Shown one piece after another: positions 1 through 13,921 of a stretch of DNA of 64,000 nucleotides (position 1 is its first letter; each line of letters begins with the position of its first letter). Location of the stretch: the NCBI RefSeq assembly GCF_000155975.1, contig NZ_GG730302.1, positions 88,599 to 152,598 of the forward strand. Direction: 5' to 3'. Source of the stretch: Citrobacter youngae ATCC 29220. Lineage in GTDB: Bacteria > Pseudomonadota > Gammaproteobacteria > Enterobacterales > Enterobacteriaceae. The position numbers and the translations under genes were made by a program. The notes below the pieces were generated by a model that worked only from the letters and a program-made list of their open reading frames with translations, was not told the DNA's origin and searched no databases.

Positions 1-2
1 TG

Positions 3-599
3 TTCACCGGTGCGATGGCAAAAGAAGTGGTTGTCGGGACGCTGAACACGCTTTACACCGCAGAAAACATTCAGGAAGAAGAGTTCAATCCGGCAGATTT
101 CCACCTCGGTGATGAGCTGCTCAGCGCAGTGGATGAAACCTGGCAAAGCCTGAAAGACACCTTCAGCCTGAGCGTACTGGCTAACCCTATCGAAGCCAGC
201 AAAGGCGATGGCGAGATGGCGACAGGCGCAATGGGCGTGATGGGCGAGAAATTTGGCGGTGCCGCCGCCGCGTACAGCTACCTGATTTTCGTCCTGCTGT
301 ATGTCCCGTGCATTTCAGTGATGGGCGCTATCGCACGTGAATCCAGCCGTGGCTGGATGGGCTTCTCCATTCTTTGGGGCCTGAATATCGCGTACTCGCT
401 GTCTACGCTGTTTTATCAGACCGTCAGCTACAAAGCGCATCCGACTTACAGCCTGGTGTGCATCTTAGCGGTCATCTTGTTTAACATTGTATTGCTGGGT
501 CTGCTGCGCCGTGCCCGCAGCCGGGTGGATCTCTCACTGCTGTCAACCAACAGAACGGCTAGTTCCTGCTGTTCCAGCACCACTGGCGATTGCCATTAA
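3..599 (+). CDS. feoB: Ferrous iron permease FeoB, C-terminal part (cut by window edge)
   Basis: This is the last 198 codons of the inner-membrane Fe(II) transporter FeoB. The reading frame is open from base 3; the ATG at 15 is an internal methionine in a [10 protein letters not shown] stretch, not the start. Hydrophobic helices lie around [20 protein letters not shown], the [13 protein letters not shown] segment and the [18 protein letters not shown] segment, as expected for the last gate and membrane helices of the family. The tail ends in a Cys-rich [12 protein letters not shown], typical of gammaproteobacterial FeoB. feoC follows after 11 bases. The N-terminal G-protein domain lies outside the window. 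Confidence 0.97.
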   Translation, partial: FTGAMAKEVVVGTLNTLYTAENIQEEEFNPADFHLGDELLSAVDETWQSLKDTFSLSVLANPIEASKGDGEMATGAMGVMGEKFGGAAAAYSYLIFVLLYVPCISVMGAIARESSRGWMGFSILWGLNIAYSLSTLFYQTVSYKAHPTYSLVCILAVILFNIVLLGLLRRARSRVDLSLLSTNRTASSCCSSTTGDCH

Positions 600-610
600 G
601 GCTGAAAACG

Positions 611-847
611 ATGGCATCGCTTATTCAGGTTCGTGATTTACTGGCGCTGCGGGGGCGCATGGAGGCAAAGCAAATCAGCCACACGCTGCATACCCCGCAG
701 CCCATGATTGACGCCATGCTGAATCAGTTAGAACAGATGGGCAAAGCAGTGAGGATTCAGGAAGATGCCGATGGGTGTCTTTCCGGAAGCTGCAAGAGTT
801 GCCCGGAAGGCAAAGCCTGCCTGCGCGAGTGGTGGGCTTTGCGCTAA
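611..847 (+). CDS. feoC: FeoC, iron-sulfur winged-helix partner of FeoB
   Basis: FeoC is a small cytoplasmic protein (78 aa) that binds and stabilises FeoB and has been reported to carry an oxygen-sensitive cluster. An N-terminal winged-helix-like part is followed by a four-cysteine motif, [15 protein letters not shown], which is the cluster-binding signature. I chose the ATG at 611 because it gives the usual family length and start (MASLIQ). An ATG at 590 would overlap feoB and add seven residues foreign to the family. The gene is the distal member of the feo operon. Confidence 0.95.
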   Translation: MASLIQVRDLLALRGRMEAKQISHTLHTPQPMIDAMLNQLEQMGKAVRIQEDADGCLSGSCKSCPEGKACLREWWALR

Positions 848-856
848 TCAGATGCT

Positions 857-942
857 CTTTGCCGGATGGCGCTACGCTTATCCGGCCTACAAATGACTGC
901 AAACGTTCAGGCCGGATATGGCGTTTAAGCTTATATCCGGCT
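857..942. repeat. REP/BIME pair
   Basis: Two REP-type imperfect palindromes with GCCGGATGGCG...CTTATCCGGCCTAC and GCCGGATATGG...TATCCGGC follow feoC. They are the usual 3' transcript-stabilising, gyrase-binding repeats of enterics. The remaining sequence up to rpnA (about 150 bases) shows no other feature. Confidence 0.85.
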
Positions 943-1093
943 TTTTGCGTAATGGGTTCCACAAAGACCTCTTTGTTTTCAGCAAAACAGATCTATCCTT
1001 CCGCCTTCTGCGCAGAACTATCAACTCGCGGATGATTACTGTCGATCGGGCAAGTAGAGTTTCGTCATCTTATTTCTCAGGTGACGGATCGCC

Positions 1094-2044
1094 ATGAATA
1101 CTGACACGACAGCTACGCCGCATGACGCGATTTTCAAAACGTTTTTGAACCACCCTGCGACCGCCCGCGATTTTCTGCAGCTTCATCTACCCGACTCTTT
1201 GCGTGCACTTTGCGACCTGAACACGCTGCAACTGGAATCGGGCAGCTTTATTGAAGACGATTTGCGCGCGTACTATTCCGATGTATTGTGGTCGCTGAAA
1301 ACTCGCGAAGGCGATGGTTACATTTACACCATTATTGAACACCAGAGTACCGCGGATGCTCATATGGCATTTCGCCTCATGCGCTATGCCATCGCCGTAA
1401 TGCAGCGTCATCTGGACGCAGGCCATAAGAAACTACCGTTGGTGATCCCCATACTTTTTTATCATGGCACCGTCACCCCATATCCATATTCACTCTGCTG
1501 GCTGGACGAATTTGACGACCCGGAGTCAGCCAGACCACTTTATGCCGCAGCGTTTCCACTGGTCGATATCACCATTGTGCCCGATGACGAGATCATGCAG
1601 CACCGCCGGATGGCGCTGTTGGAGCTCATCCAAAAGCATATTCGTAAACGCGATTTGATGGGGCTGGTAGAAAAACTGTCCATCCTGCTTGTTAAAGGAC
1701 ATGCTAATGACAGCCAGTTGAAAGCCCTGTTTAATTACCTGATACAGGCCGGGGATACCGCTCGTTTTAGCGAATTTATTCACCAGGTTGCCGAACGTTT
1801 ACCTCAACACAAGGACAAGTTGATGACTATTGCCGAAAGATTACGTCAGGAAGGGCATTTCAAGGGCCTTCAGGAGGGCCATAAAAACGGGTTACAAGAG
1901 GGGTTACGAGAGGGCTTGCAACAAGGCAAACGAGAGGAAGCTCTACGCATTGCAACAACCATGCTGGCTGATGGTATAGACCCTCTGACCATCTGCAGAA
2001 TTACCGGTCTGACCGCTGAGGATCTGGCTACCCACAGCCATTAA
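1094..2044 (+). CDS. rpnA: RpnA/YhgA, Rpn family PD-(D/E)XK nuclease
   Basis: This 316 aa member of the Rpn (recombination-promoting nuclease, PDDEXK_nuclease) family sits between feoC and bioH, as in E. coli. The N-terminal HDAIFKTFL motif is the family hallmark. D63 in the YYSDVLW segment and E82-x-Q84 in the IIEHQST segment fit the catalytic D...ExQ core. The last 75 residues are a separate charged, repeat-like domain ([20 protein letters not shown]). Rpn proteins are DNA endonucleases reported to act in recombination and phage defence, and in some of them a C-terminal short form made from an internal start antagonises the long form. An internal start candidate is listed separately. Confidence 0.92.
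   Translation: MNTDTTATPHDAIFKTFLNHPATARDFLQLHLPDSLRALCDLNTLQLESGSFIEDDLRAYYSDVLWSLKTREGDGYIYTIIEHQSTADAHMAFRLMRYAIAVMQRHLDAGHKKLPLVIPILFYHGTVTPYPYSLCWLDEFDDPESARPLYAAAFPLVDITIVPDDEIMQHRRMALLELIQKHIRKRDLMGLVEKLSILLVKGHANDSQLKALFNYLIQAGDTARFSEFIHQVAERLPQHKDKLMTIAERLRQEGHFKGLQEGHKNGLQEGLREGLQQGKREEALRIATTMLADGIDPLTICRITGLTAEDLATHSH
1811..2044 (+). other. Candidate internal translation start inside rpnA (short C-terminal product)
   Basis: An in-frame ATG at 1823 (codon 244 of rpnA) is preceded by AAGGA at 1811-1815, seven bases upstream. That is a near-ideal ribosome binding site inside the gene. It would give a 73 aa protein, [11 protein letters not shown] onward, covering just the repeat-like C-terminal domain. 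The site is seen in the sequence. That such short Rpn forms act as intragenic antitoxins is known for related proteins; its use here is inferred. Confidence 0.55.
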
Positions 2045-2048
2045 TCTC

Positions 2049-2081
2049 AAACCCGGCAAGCGCAACGTTACCGGGCGAGTT
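2049..2081. repeat. REP-like palindrome between convergent rpnA and bioH
   Basis: AACCCGGCAAGCGCAACGTT followed by ACCGGGCGAGTT forms a short GC-rich imperfect palindrome of the REP type in the 43-base gap between two convergent genes. It may serve both transcripts as a 3' end. Confidence 0.6.
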
Positions 2082-2087
2082 GAGCCG

Positions 2088-2858
2088 TTATAACCGCTGT
2101 TTTAACGCCACCAGCGCGGCGCAAAACTCAGCGGGGTGCGAGATAAACGGCGCATGCGCCGCTTTGGCAAACACCAACGACTCGCTTTGCGGCCATAGCG
2201 TATCAAGCATCGGGACGACTTTGCGCGGAACCAGACCATCGAGATAACCATACAAACGCAGGAACGGCATATTCACTTCGCACAAAGCCTCGCGCAGATC
2301 GACCGTTTTCAGAATCTCCAGCCCGCCGTTGAGCACATCGACGTCCGGCATGGGTAAAGCCAGCACCGTTTTCTTCAACGCTCGCACATCCTGACGCGCG
2401 GTTTCCGTGCCCATCGTTTGCAAGGCCAGAAAACGCTCAACCGTCCGCTGGAAATCTTCACTCAGCTGCTGCTGGAAACCGGCCAGTACTTCCGGCTTAA
2501 TGCCCGGCCACTCGTCGCGCGCGCTAAAGCAAGGTGAGGATGCCACGGTAACCAGCGCCTGAACACGCTCAGGATGCGTTAACGCCACCTGACTTGCGAC
2601 CAACCCCCCCAGACTCCAGCCGAGCCAGATGGCTTTCTCCGGCGCCTGTTTTAATACCCGCCCGGCCATCTCTTCCAGCGACATTGCGCCGAACCCCTGG
2701 CTGCGACCAAATCCCGGCAAGTCGACAAGATGCAGCGTGAAATGCGAGCTCAGTTCCTCGCTTATGCAATGCCATACTTCCGCATTCAGTCCCCATCCGT
2801 GCAGCAGCACAAGATGGCAATTTCCCGAACCCTGGGTCTGCCACCAGATGTCATTCAT
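2088..2858 (-). CDS. bioH: Pimeloyl-[ACP] methyl ester carboxylesterase BioH
   Basis: BioH removes the methyl ester from pimeloyl-ACP methyl ester, ending the pimelate-forming stage of biotin synthesis in the cytoplasm. The 256 aa alpha/beta hydrolase has the nucleophile elbow GWSLGG with S82. The acid residue D is in the GYLDGLVP segment near residue 207 and the catalytic H is in the AAHAPF segment near 235. The oxyanion HGWG motif is near residue 20. Length and start match E. coli BioH. It is divergent from gntX with only 37 bases between the starts, so the promoters must overlap. Confidence 0.97.
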   Translation of the reverse strand: MNDIWWQTQGSGNCHLVLLHGWGLNAEVWHCISEELSSHFTLHLVDLPGFGRSQGFGAMSLEEMAGRVLKQAPEKAIWLGWSLGGLVASQVALTHPERVQALVTVASSPCFSARDEWPGIKPEVLAGFQQQLSEDFQRTVERFLALQTMGTETARQDVRALKKTVLALPMPDVDVLNGGLEILKTVDLREALCEVNMPFLRLYGYLDGLVPRKVVPMLDTLWPQSESLVFAKAAHAPFISHPAEFCAALVALKQRL

Positions 2859-2895
2859 CAGTTATTGTTCTCTTTTAGCCTGAAAGGATGCATCT

Positions 2896-3579
2896 ATGCT
2901 AACAGTACCGGGATTGTGCTGGCTATGCCGAATGCCGCTGACGTTGGGGCACTGGGGGATCTGTTCGGTGTGCACGCGGGCGACGCGCCAACATCTCAGC
3001 CTGTGTCCCCAATGCGGACTCCCTGCCGCACATCCTTCGCTTTCCTGCGGGCGCTGCCTGCAAAAACCCCCGCCGTGGCAGCGTCTGATCGCCGTCAGCG
3101 ACTATGTTCCTCCGCTGAGCGGGCTTATCCACCAGTTTAAGTTTTCACGCCGCAGCGAAATGGCCAATGCGCTGGCGCGCCTGCTGTTACTGGAGGTAAT
3201 AGAAGCTCGTCGCACCAGCGGATTCCCACTACCGGACAGGCTCATCAGCGTCCCGCTCTGGCAACGCCGACACTGGCGCAGAGGGTTTAATCAGAGCGAT
3301 TTACTCTGCCGCCCTTTGGCGGGCTGGCTTGGCTGCGACTGGAACAACCGGGCCATCACGCGGGTTCGGGCCACCGCCACACAGCACCATCTCAGCGCCA
3401 GATTACGCAAACGTAACCTGAAAAATGCTTTTCGCCTTGAATTGCCGGTGCAGGGACTCCATATGGTTATTGTGGATGATGTCGTCACTACCGGAAGTAC
3501 CGTCGCGGAAATCGCGCAGCTGCTTTTACGCAACGGCGCGGCGACTGTCCAGGTATGGTGCCTGTGTCGAACCTTGTAG
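2896..3579 (+). CDS. gntX: GntX/ComF-family phosphoribosyltransferase-like protein
   Basis: This 227 aa protein is of the ComF/GntX type. An N-terminal zinc-ribbon-like Cys set (CWLC, CSVC, CPQCG, CGRC) precedes a PRTase domain whose PRPP-binding loop reads VIVDDVVTTGSTV. Its exact role is unsettled: the older literature links it to gluconate use, and ComF relatives act in DNA uptake and in use of DNA as a nutrient. It lies just upstream of nfuA in the same direction, as in E. coli. Confidence 0.95.
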   Translation: MLTVPGLCWLCRMPLTLGHWGICSVCTRATRQHLSLCPQCGLPAAHPSLSCGRCLQKPPPWQRLIAVSDYVPPLSGLIHQFKFSRRSEMANALARLLLLEVIEARRTSGFPLPDRLISVPLWQRRHWRRGFNQSDLLCRPLAGWLGCDWNNRAITRVRATATQHHLSARLRKRNLKNAFRLELPVQGLHMVIVDDVVTTGSTVAEIAQLLLRNGAATVQVWCLCRTL

Positions 3580-3637
3580 AGCCTCGATGATGGGCGTATT
3601 ATAACCAAGTAAAATAGTCAACTATTAGGCCATTACT

Positions 3638-4213
3638 ATGATCCATATTTCCGATGCTGCACAAGCGCACTTTGCCAAACTGCTGGCAAATCAGGAAGAA
3701 GGGACACAAATTCGCGTATTTGTGATTAATCCCGGCACGCCTAACGCTGAATGCGGCGTTTCTTATTGCCCGCCAGACGCCGTGGAAGCAACCGACACCG
3801 CCATTAAATTTGACCTGCTGACCGCATATGTTGATGAACTGAGCGCACCGTATCTGGAAGATGCAGAAATCGATTTCGTTACCGACCAGCTAGGCTCCCA
3901 GCTGACGCTGAAAGCGCCAAACGCCAAAATGCGTAAAGTTGCCGACGATGCGCCGCTGATGGAACGCGTAGAGTACATGCTGCAATCGCAGATCAACCCA
4001 CAGCTGGCTGGTCACGGTGGTCGCGTCTCTCTGATGGAAATCACCGATGAAGGCTTCGCCATTCTGCAATTTGGCGGCGGCTGTAACGGCTGTTCAATGG
4101 TGGATGTGACGCTGAAAGAAGGTATCGAGAAGCAGCTGCTGGCTGAATTCCCTGAGCTGAAAGGCGTTCGCGATTTAACCGAACACCAGCGCGGCGAGCA
4201 CTCTTACTACTAA
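3638..4213 (+). CDS. nfuA: Fe-S biogenesis protein NfuA
   Basis: NfuA carries a [4Fe-4S] cluster and delivers it to client enzymes, especially under oxidative stress or iron limitation. The 191 aa protein has an N-terminal degenerate A-type scaffold domain and a C-terminal Nfu domain with the cluster ligands in GGGCNGCSM (cysteines near 149 and 152). Length and both domains match the E. coli protein. It is in the same direction as gntX, with a 58-base gap. Confidence 0.98.
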   Translation: MIHISDAAQAHFAKLLANQEEGTQIRVFVINPGTPNAECGVSYCPPDAVEATDTAIKFDLLTAYVDELSAPYLEDAEIDFVTDQLGSQLTLKAPNAKMRKVADDAPLMERVEYMLQSQINPQLAGHGGRVSLMEITDEGFAILQFGGGCNGCSMVDVTLKEGIEKQLLAEFPELKGVRDLTEHQRGEHSYY

Positions 4214-4232
4214 GCCCCAGGCTGTAGAGTTT

Positions 4233-4276
4233 CCGTAGGCCCGATAAGACGCATCCGCGTCGCTATCGGGCATTGC
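4233..4276. repeat. REP element downstream of nfuA
   Basis: CCGTAGGCCCGATAAGACGC and the following CGTCGCTATCGGGCA form a typical REP palindrome. It occupies part of the 367-base gap before gntT. The rest of that gap is the gntT promoter region. Confidence 0.8.
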
Positions 4277-4404
4277 TGCTAAATGGCAGCGTAACGGCCT
4301 GCACCTCTACATTTCTCTGCATGTCCCCTGTAACAACTCCGCTATAATTTGACCCGCCTCTCATAATTTAAATTTTGCCTGCCCAAGTGATTTTCAAGCG
4401 CCGT

Positions 4405-4561
4405 ATGTTACCCGTATCATTCGTATCAGCACCTAACACCCCCATAATAGCCAGCTAAACTAATTAGTTTTGACGGTAATCAGCATTGGTGCTGTGAATA
4501 CTCGGTTCCCGGTCGGGACAATCGGAATTTGTCATCTAAACACTGACGTTACCCATAACAA
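4405..4561. promoter_or_regulatory. Two GntR-type operators upstream of gntT
   Basis: ATGTTACCCGTATCAT at 4405-4420 and ACGTTACCCATAACAA at 4546-4561 match the GntR operator pattern ATGTTA-N4-TAACAT. E. coli gntT is also controlled by two spaced GntR sites that allow looping. The second site lies 19 bases before the start codon. Both sites are seen directly; their occupancy is inferred. Confidence 0.75.
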
Positions 4562-4580
4562 AGTAAAGGCCAGGTAAATC

Positions 4581-5897
4581 ATGCCATTAGTCATCGTTGC
4601 TATCGGTGTAATCTTGTTACTTCTCCTGATGATCCGTTTCAAAATGAACGGCTTCATCGCTCTCGTCCTGGTGGCGCTTGCTGTCGGATTGATGCAAGGG
4701 ATGCCGCTGGATAAAGTCATCGGTTCTATTAAAGCCGGCGTCGGCGGAACCCTTGGCAGCCTCGCCCTGATTATGGGTTTTGGCGCCATGCTGGGCAAAA
4801 TGCTGGCAGACTGCGGCGGCGCGCAGCGCATTGCCACCACGCTGATTGCTAAATTCGGTAAAAAACACATTCAGTGGGCGGTGGTATTAACCGGTTTCAC
4901 CGTCGGTTTTGCCCTGTTCTACGAAGTCGGTTTCGTACTGATGCTGCCGCTGGTGTTCACGATTGCCGCTGCGGCAAATATCCCGCTGCTGTACGTTGGG
5001 GTGCCGATGGCTGCTGCGCTGTCCGTCACGCACGGCTTCCTGCCGCCGCACCCGGGTCCGACCGCTATCGCTACCATTTTCCATGCAGATATGGGCAAAA
5101 CCCTGCTGTTTGGTACCATTCTGGCTATCCCGACCGTTATTCTCGCCGGTCCGGTGTACGCTCGCTTCCTGAAAGGTATTGATAAGCCCATCCCGGAAGG
5201 TCTGTACAGCGCGAAAACCTTCACCGAAGAAGAGATGCCTGGCTTTGGCGTCAGCGTCTGGACCTCTCTGGTTCCGGTTATCCTGATGGCAATGCGCGCC
5301 GTAGCGGAGATGATTCTGCCAAAAGGTCATGCTTTCCTGACGGTTGCAGAATTCCTCGGCGACCCGGTCATGGCGACGCTTATCGCGGTGCTGATTGCGA
5401 TGTTCACGTTTGGTCTGAACCGTGGACGCTCGATGGATCAGATTAACGACACGCTGGTGTCCTCAATCAAAATCATCGCGATGATGCTGTTGATCATCGG
5501 TGGCGGCGGTGCTTTCAAGCAGGTTCTGGTTGATAGCGGCGTGGACAAATACATCGCCTCCATGATGCACGGCTCTAACGTTTCTCCGCTGCTGATGGCA
5601 TGGTCTATCGCTGCGGTACTGCGTATCGCGCTGGGTTCCGCAACCGTTGCAGCTATCACCGCAGGTGGGATCGTGGCACCGCTGATTGCGACAACTGGCG
5701 TAAGCCCTGAGCTGATGGTTATCGCAGTCGGTTCCGGTTCCGTGATTTTCTCCCACGTGAACGATCCTGGCTTCTGGCTGTTCAAGGAATACTTCAACCT
5801 GACCATCGGTGAAACCATCAAGTCATGGTCAATGCTGGAAACCATTATCTCCGTTTGCGGTCTGGTGGGTTGTCTGCTGCTGGGTATGGTGGTCTGA
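4581..5897 (+). CDS. gntT: High-affinity gluconate:H+ symporter GntT
   Basis: GntT imports D-gluconate across the inner membrane for phosphorylation by GntK. It is a 438 aa GntP-family transporter with an alternating pattern of about a dozen hydrophobic segments. Family motifs include HGFLPPHPGPTAIA near residue 155 and the SHVNDPGFW segment near the C-terminus. The same HVND-GFW motif recurs in the low-affinity paralogue GntU in this window. GntR operators lie upstream and a BIME lies downstream. Confidence 0.97.
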   Translation: MPLVIVAIGVILLLLLMIRFKMNGFIALVLVALAVGLMQGMPLDKVIGSIKAGVGGTLGSLALIMGFGAMLGKMLADCGGAQRIATTLIAKFGKKHIQWAVVLTGFTVGFALFYEVGFVLMLPLVFTIAAAANIPLLYVGVPMAAALSVTHGFLPPHPGPTAIATIFHADMGKTLLFGTILAIPTVILAGPVYARFLKGIDKPIPEGLYSAKTFTEEEMPGFGVSVWTSLVPVILMAMRAVAEMILPKGHAFLTVAEFLGDPVMATLIAVLIAMFTFGLNRGRSMDQINDTLVSSIKIIAMMLLIIGGGGAFKQVLVDSGVDKYIASMMHGSNVSPLLMAWSIAAVLRIALGSATVAAITAGGIVAPLIATTGVSPELMVIAVGSGSVIFSHVNDPGFWLFKEYFNLTIGETIKSWSMLETIISVCGLVGCLLLGMVV

Positions 5898-5907
5898 TCG
5901 AGACAGC

Positions 5908-6047
5908 TTGTAGGCCGGATAAGGCAAAGCCGCCATCCGGCAATGTGCGCCAGAATTGCCTGATGGCGCTGCGCTTATCAGGCCTACGTGCTACCGCAGT
6001 CATTGTAGGCCGGATAAGACGCATTCTGCGTCGCCATCCGGCAAAAT
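5908..6047. repeat. BIME with three REP units between convergent gntT and malQ
   Basis: Three REP palindromes in alternating orientation fill the gap: TTGTAGGCCGGATAAGGC...GCCATCCGGCA, GCCTGATGGCGC...TATCAGGCCTAC, and TTGTAGGCCGGATAAGACGC...CCATCCGGCA. No promoter or gene is seen. Confidence 0.9.
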
Positions 6048-6051
6048 AACA

Positions 6052-8139
6052 CTACTTCTTCTTCGCCGCCGCTTTTCGGCGCTTATCCAAATCCTTAATC
6101 AGCTTGTTCACGCCGTCATCGGCAAACATTTGTTCCAGCGTGGCGATGAGCTTACGCCGCCAGTTTTTATACTGGTCGCTGGTGCCCGGAATGTTGACCG
6201 GATCCGCCATACCCAGCCAGTCCTCAGGTTGCAGCCCCAGCAGCGCACTGTTGCTGTCAGCGATGTAGCGCTGCATGCCGCGATTAAGAATTGGCGTCAT
6301 CGACATCAGCGATGCCTTGTGACCGGCACGTTTTGGCAGACAGCCGTATTTATGCAGCGCGTCCAGCAGCCCTTGTTTCGCCAACTCCCGGTCCTGATAC
6401 AACCCTCGCAGCACAACCTCATCCGGGTACAGACCCAGCGCTTTACCCAGCGTCAGATCGCCGCTATCCCAATAACCTTTAAGCGTAGGAAGGTCATGCG
6501 TCGCCGCGACTGCCATTGATTGTTCCGGGTACGCTTTCGGCGCACGGAAGTTTTTCTCATGGTCATTCTCAAAATAAAGCACTTTGTAGGAATAGACGCC
6601 GCTGTCACGCAATTTGCTGACGATCTCCACCGGTACAGTGCCCAGATCTTCACCAATTACCATGCAGTGATGACGTTTACTTTCCAGCGCCAGAATAGAA
6701 AGCAGGTCGTCGACCGGATAATGCACGTAGGCGCCGTGATCGGCCGTTTCACCGTAGGGGATCCACCACAGGCGCAGCATCGACATCACGTGGTCGATAC
6801 GCAACGCGCCGCAGTTCTGCATATTGGCGCGCAGCAGTTCAATAAACGGTTCGTAGGCGCGGGCCGTGATGACGTGCGGATCCATCGGCGGCAGCCCCCA
6901 GTTTTGACCCAGCGGCCCGAGAATATCCGGCGGCGCGCCAACCGAGGCTTTCAGGCAGTACAGCTCCCGGTCGCACCAGGTTTCCGCTCCCCCCTCTGCC
7001 ACACCAACCGCCAGGTCGCGGTACAGCCCGATGGGCATCGCAAAACCCTGACTCGTTTCCCAGCAGTCGGCGAACTGGGTATACGCCAGCCACTGCAGCC
7101 ACAGGTAGAAATCGACTTCGTCACAGTGCTCTACGCAGAACTGTTTCACCTCCGGTGAATCCACCGACTGGAAAGCCTCCGGCCACACCGGCCAGCCCCA
7201 GCGCAAGGCGTCTTCTTTCACCTGATGCGCATGCAGCGCGTCAAAGGCCGCCTGCCAGTACAGGCTATCTCCTTCCTGAGCCACAAACTGGCGAAATGCC
7301 GCCATCTGCTCATCATCGCGCACAGAGAAGCTTTTCCACGCCATACGTAGCGCGGTCATTTTCAGCGTGGTTACGGCGGTGTAATCCACCCACTCGGCAT
7401 CCCGCGCTTTTTGCAGCGCTTGCTGCGTCGCAGGCTTCTGCCACCAGCGTTGCGCCTCTTTGCTCAAACGGAAATCATCCACCGCGTTCACGTCGATATA
7501 AATGACGTTCAGCCAGCGGCGCGAAGAGGGACTGTACGGGCTGGCGCTCTCCGGGTTTGCCGGATACAGCGCATGAATCGGATTCAGACCGATAAACGCG
7601 CCGCCGCGCTGCGCTACATCCGCCAGCATAGCGCGGAGATCGCCAAAGTCGCCAATCCCCCAGTTTTTCTCTGAACGCAGGGTGTAGAGCTGAACGCATG
7701 CGCCCCACAGCTTCTGCCCGGTCAACAATGCCTGCGGCTCATAGCAGCGTTTCGGCGCCACGATGATGCGGCAATGCGTGCGCAACTCCCCCTGAGTCAG
7801 GGTAAGCGTGTGATACCCCTCCGGCAGCTTCGCCGGAAGGTTGAAAGATTTACCGCCGACGGCATGCCCTTTGTGCTGCGCGCCCTCTTCGGTGGTCAGC
7901 AGCCAGTTAAACTCTCCGCTCCCCTCAACCGCCAGCGGCATTTTCTTACCAGCGGTATAAACCATGACGTTCGGCACCGGGGTCACCGCCACCTTCGTGG
8001 CGGCGGTGGTGCGATGCATGGCGTCAAGCAAACGCCGCTTGGTTTCGACGCCAATAGATTGCGGTTTACCGTGGGCATTAATGTAATTAGGGCTGATCCC
8101 CGCCGCCAGCGCGGCATTATCCAGACGTTTGCTTTCCAT
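6052..8139 (-). CDS. malQ: 4-alpha-glucanotransferase (amylomaltase) MalQ
   Basis: MalQ disproportionates maltose and maltodextrins, releasing glucose and building longer chains for MalP. The 695 aa GH77 enzyme shows the three catalytic blocks: nucleophile D in LRIDHVMSML, acid/base E in VIGEDLGTVP, and the third carboxylate D in AATHDLPTLKG. The C-terminus is lysine-rich (KRRKAAAKKK), as in E. coli. It lies 9 bases downstream of malP and is co-transcribed with it under MalT control. Confidence 0.98.
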   Translation of the reverse strand: MESKRLDNAALAAGISPNYINAHGKPQSIGVETKRRLLDAMHRTTAATKVAVTPVPNVMVYTAGKKMPLAVEGSGEFNWLLTTEEGAQHKGHAVGGKSFNLPAKLPEGYHTLTLTQGELRTHCRIIVAPKRCYEPQALLTGQKLWGACVQLYTLRSEKNWGIGDFGDLRAMLADVAQRGGAFIGLNPIHALYPANPESASPYSPSSRRWLNVIYIDVNAVDDFRLSKEAQRWWQKPATQQALQKARDAEWVDYTAVTTLKMTALRMAWKSFSVRDDEQMAAFRQFVAQEGDSLYWQAAFDALHAHQVKEDALRWGWPVWPEAFQSVDSPEVKQFCVEHCDEVDFYLWLQWLAYTQFADCWETSQGFAMPIGLYRDLAVGVAEGGAETWCDRELYCLKASVGAPPDILGPLGQNWGLPPMDPHVITARAYEPFIELLRANMQNCGALRIDHVMSMLRLWWIPYGETADHGAYVHYPVDDLLSILALESKRHHCMVIGEDLGTVPVEIVSKLRDSGVYSYKVLYFENDHEKNFRAPKAYPEQSMAVAATHDLPTLKGYWDSGDLTLGKALGLYPDEVVLRGLYQDRELAKQGLLDALHKYGCLPKRAGHKASLMSMTPILNRGMQRYIADSNSALLGLQPEDWLGMADPVNIPGTSDQYKNWRRKLIATLEQMFADDGVNKLIKDLDKRRKAAAKKK

Positions 8140-8148
8140 CGCGATTCC

Positions 8149-10557
<2,409 letters not shown>

Positions 10558-10629
10558 TTAGGTAATAAAACAACGTTATCGCTAGTTTGCCAGGCTCGTT
10601 GTTGACCTTCCTCATTCTGGCACGGATTA

Positions 10630-10654
10630 GGGAGGGAGGAGGAGCGGGGATGAG
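10630..10654. promoter_or_regulatory. Putative MalT boxes upstream of malPQ
   Basis: A purine-rich stretch reads GGGAGGGAGGAGGAG, then GGGGATGAG at 10646-10654. The second element matches the MalT-box consensus GGGGA(T/G)GAGG, and the first contains related GGAGGA repeats. The position, about 100 bases before malP, suits the activator site. The rest of the 632-base malP-malT gap is AT-rich and shows only the CRP site listed next. Confidence 0.6.
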
Positions 10655-11032
10655 CATAAAAGTGTGATCGTCGCCACTTAAAGAAGAGCGTCGTTGCCGG
10701 TAAATACGCAGGTTCCCCGCATATCCTCCCTGAAAGGCGTCAAGGTTTTCGCATTAACCTAAAGAGATTAGCCAGGCAATATCAAACAGTAAGATGATAT
10801 TTAGAAAAAATATGTAAACAGGGAAATAGTTTCCCACCTGAAATACGCATTCTGATTGAGATATTTCACATGAAAGTTTTAAGACGAGCACAAATCCCAA
10901 CATCTTTTTATTAAATGTTACGGTAACCCCATTAAAAAGAGGAATCTTTCCGCTGGGTGAAAATAACGCTGGATCCAGTCACCACGCCTGTTGCAGCTCT
11001 TTAAAGAAATTATTGCAATAGATGTATGAATT

Positions 11033-11048
11033 TGTGACATAGTGCAAA
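11033..11048. promoter_or_regulatory. CRP-binding site upstream of malT
   Basis: TGTGACATAGTGCAAA matches the known E. coli malT CRP site, with a strong left half TGTGA and a weak right half. It lies about 130 bases before the malT start, consistent with the long leader of malT and its control by cAMP-CRP. Confidence 0.75.
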
Positions 11049-11171
11049 TTCATACACACAAAAAGCCCGCTGAGCTTGCATAAAATACCAATCTGGCCGA
11101 CCTTATACCTATTAATTACGAAGCGCAAAAAAAATCATTTTTTCCCCATGTTCACACAGTGAAGTGACTAA

Positions 11172-13880
<2,709 letters not shown>

Positions 13881-13883
13881 TTA

Positions 13884-13915
13884 ATGCCTGATGCGCTACG
13901 CTTATCAGGCCTGTA
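13884..13915. repeat. REP element between malT and glpR
   Basis: TGCCTGATGCGCTACGCTTA followed by TCAGGCCTGTAA is a single REP palindrome in the 41-base gap between convergent malT and glpR. Confidence 0.85.
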
Positions 13916-13921
13916 ATTAAC

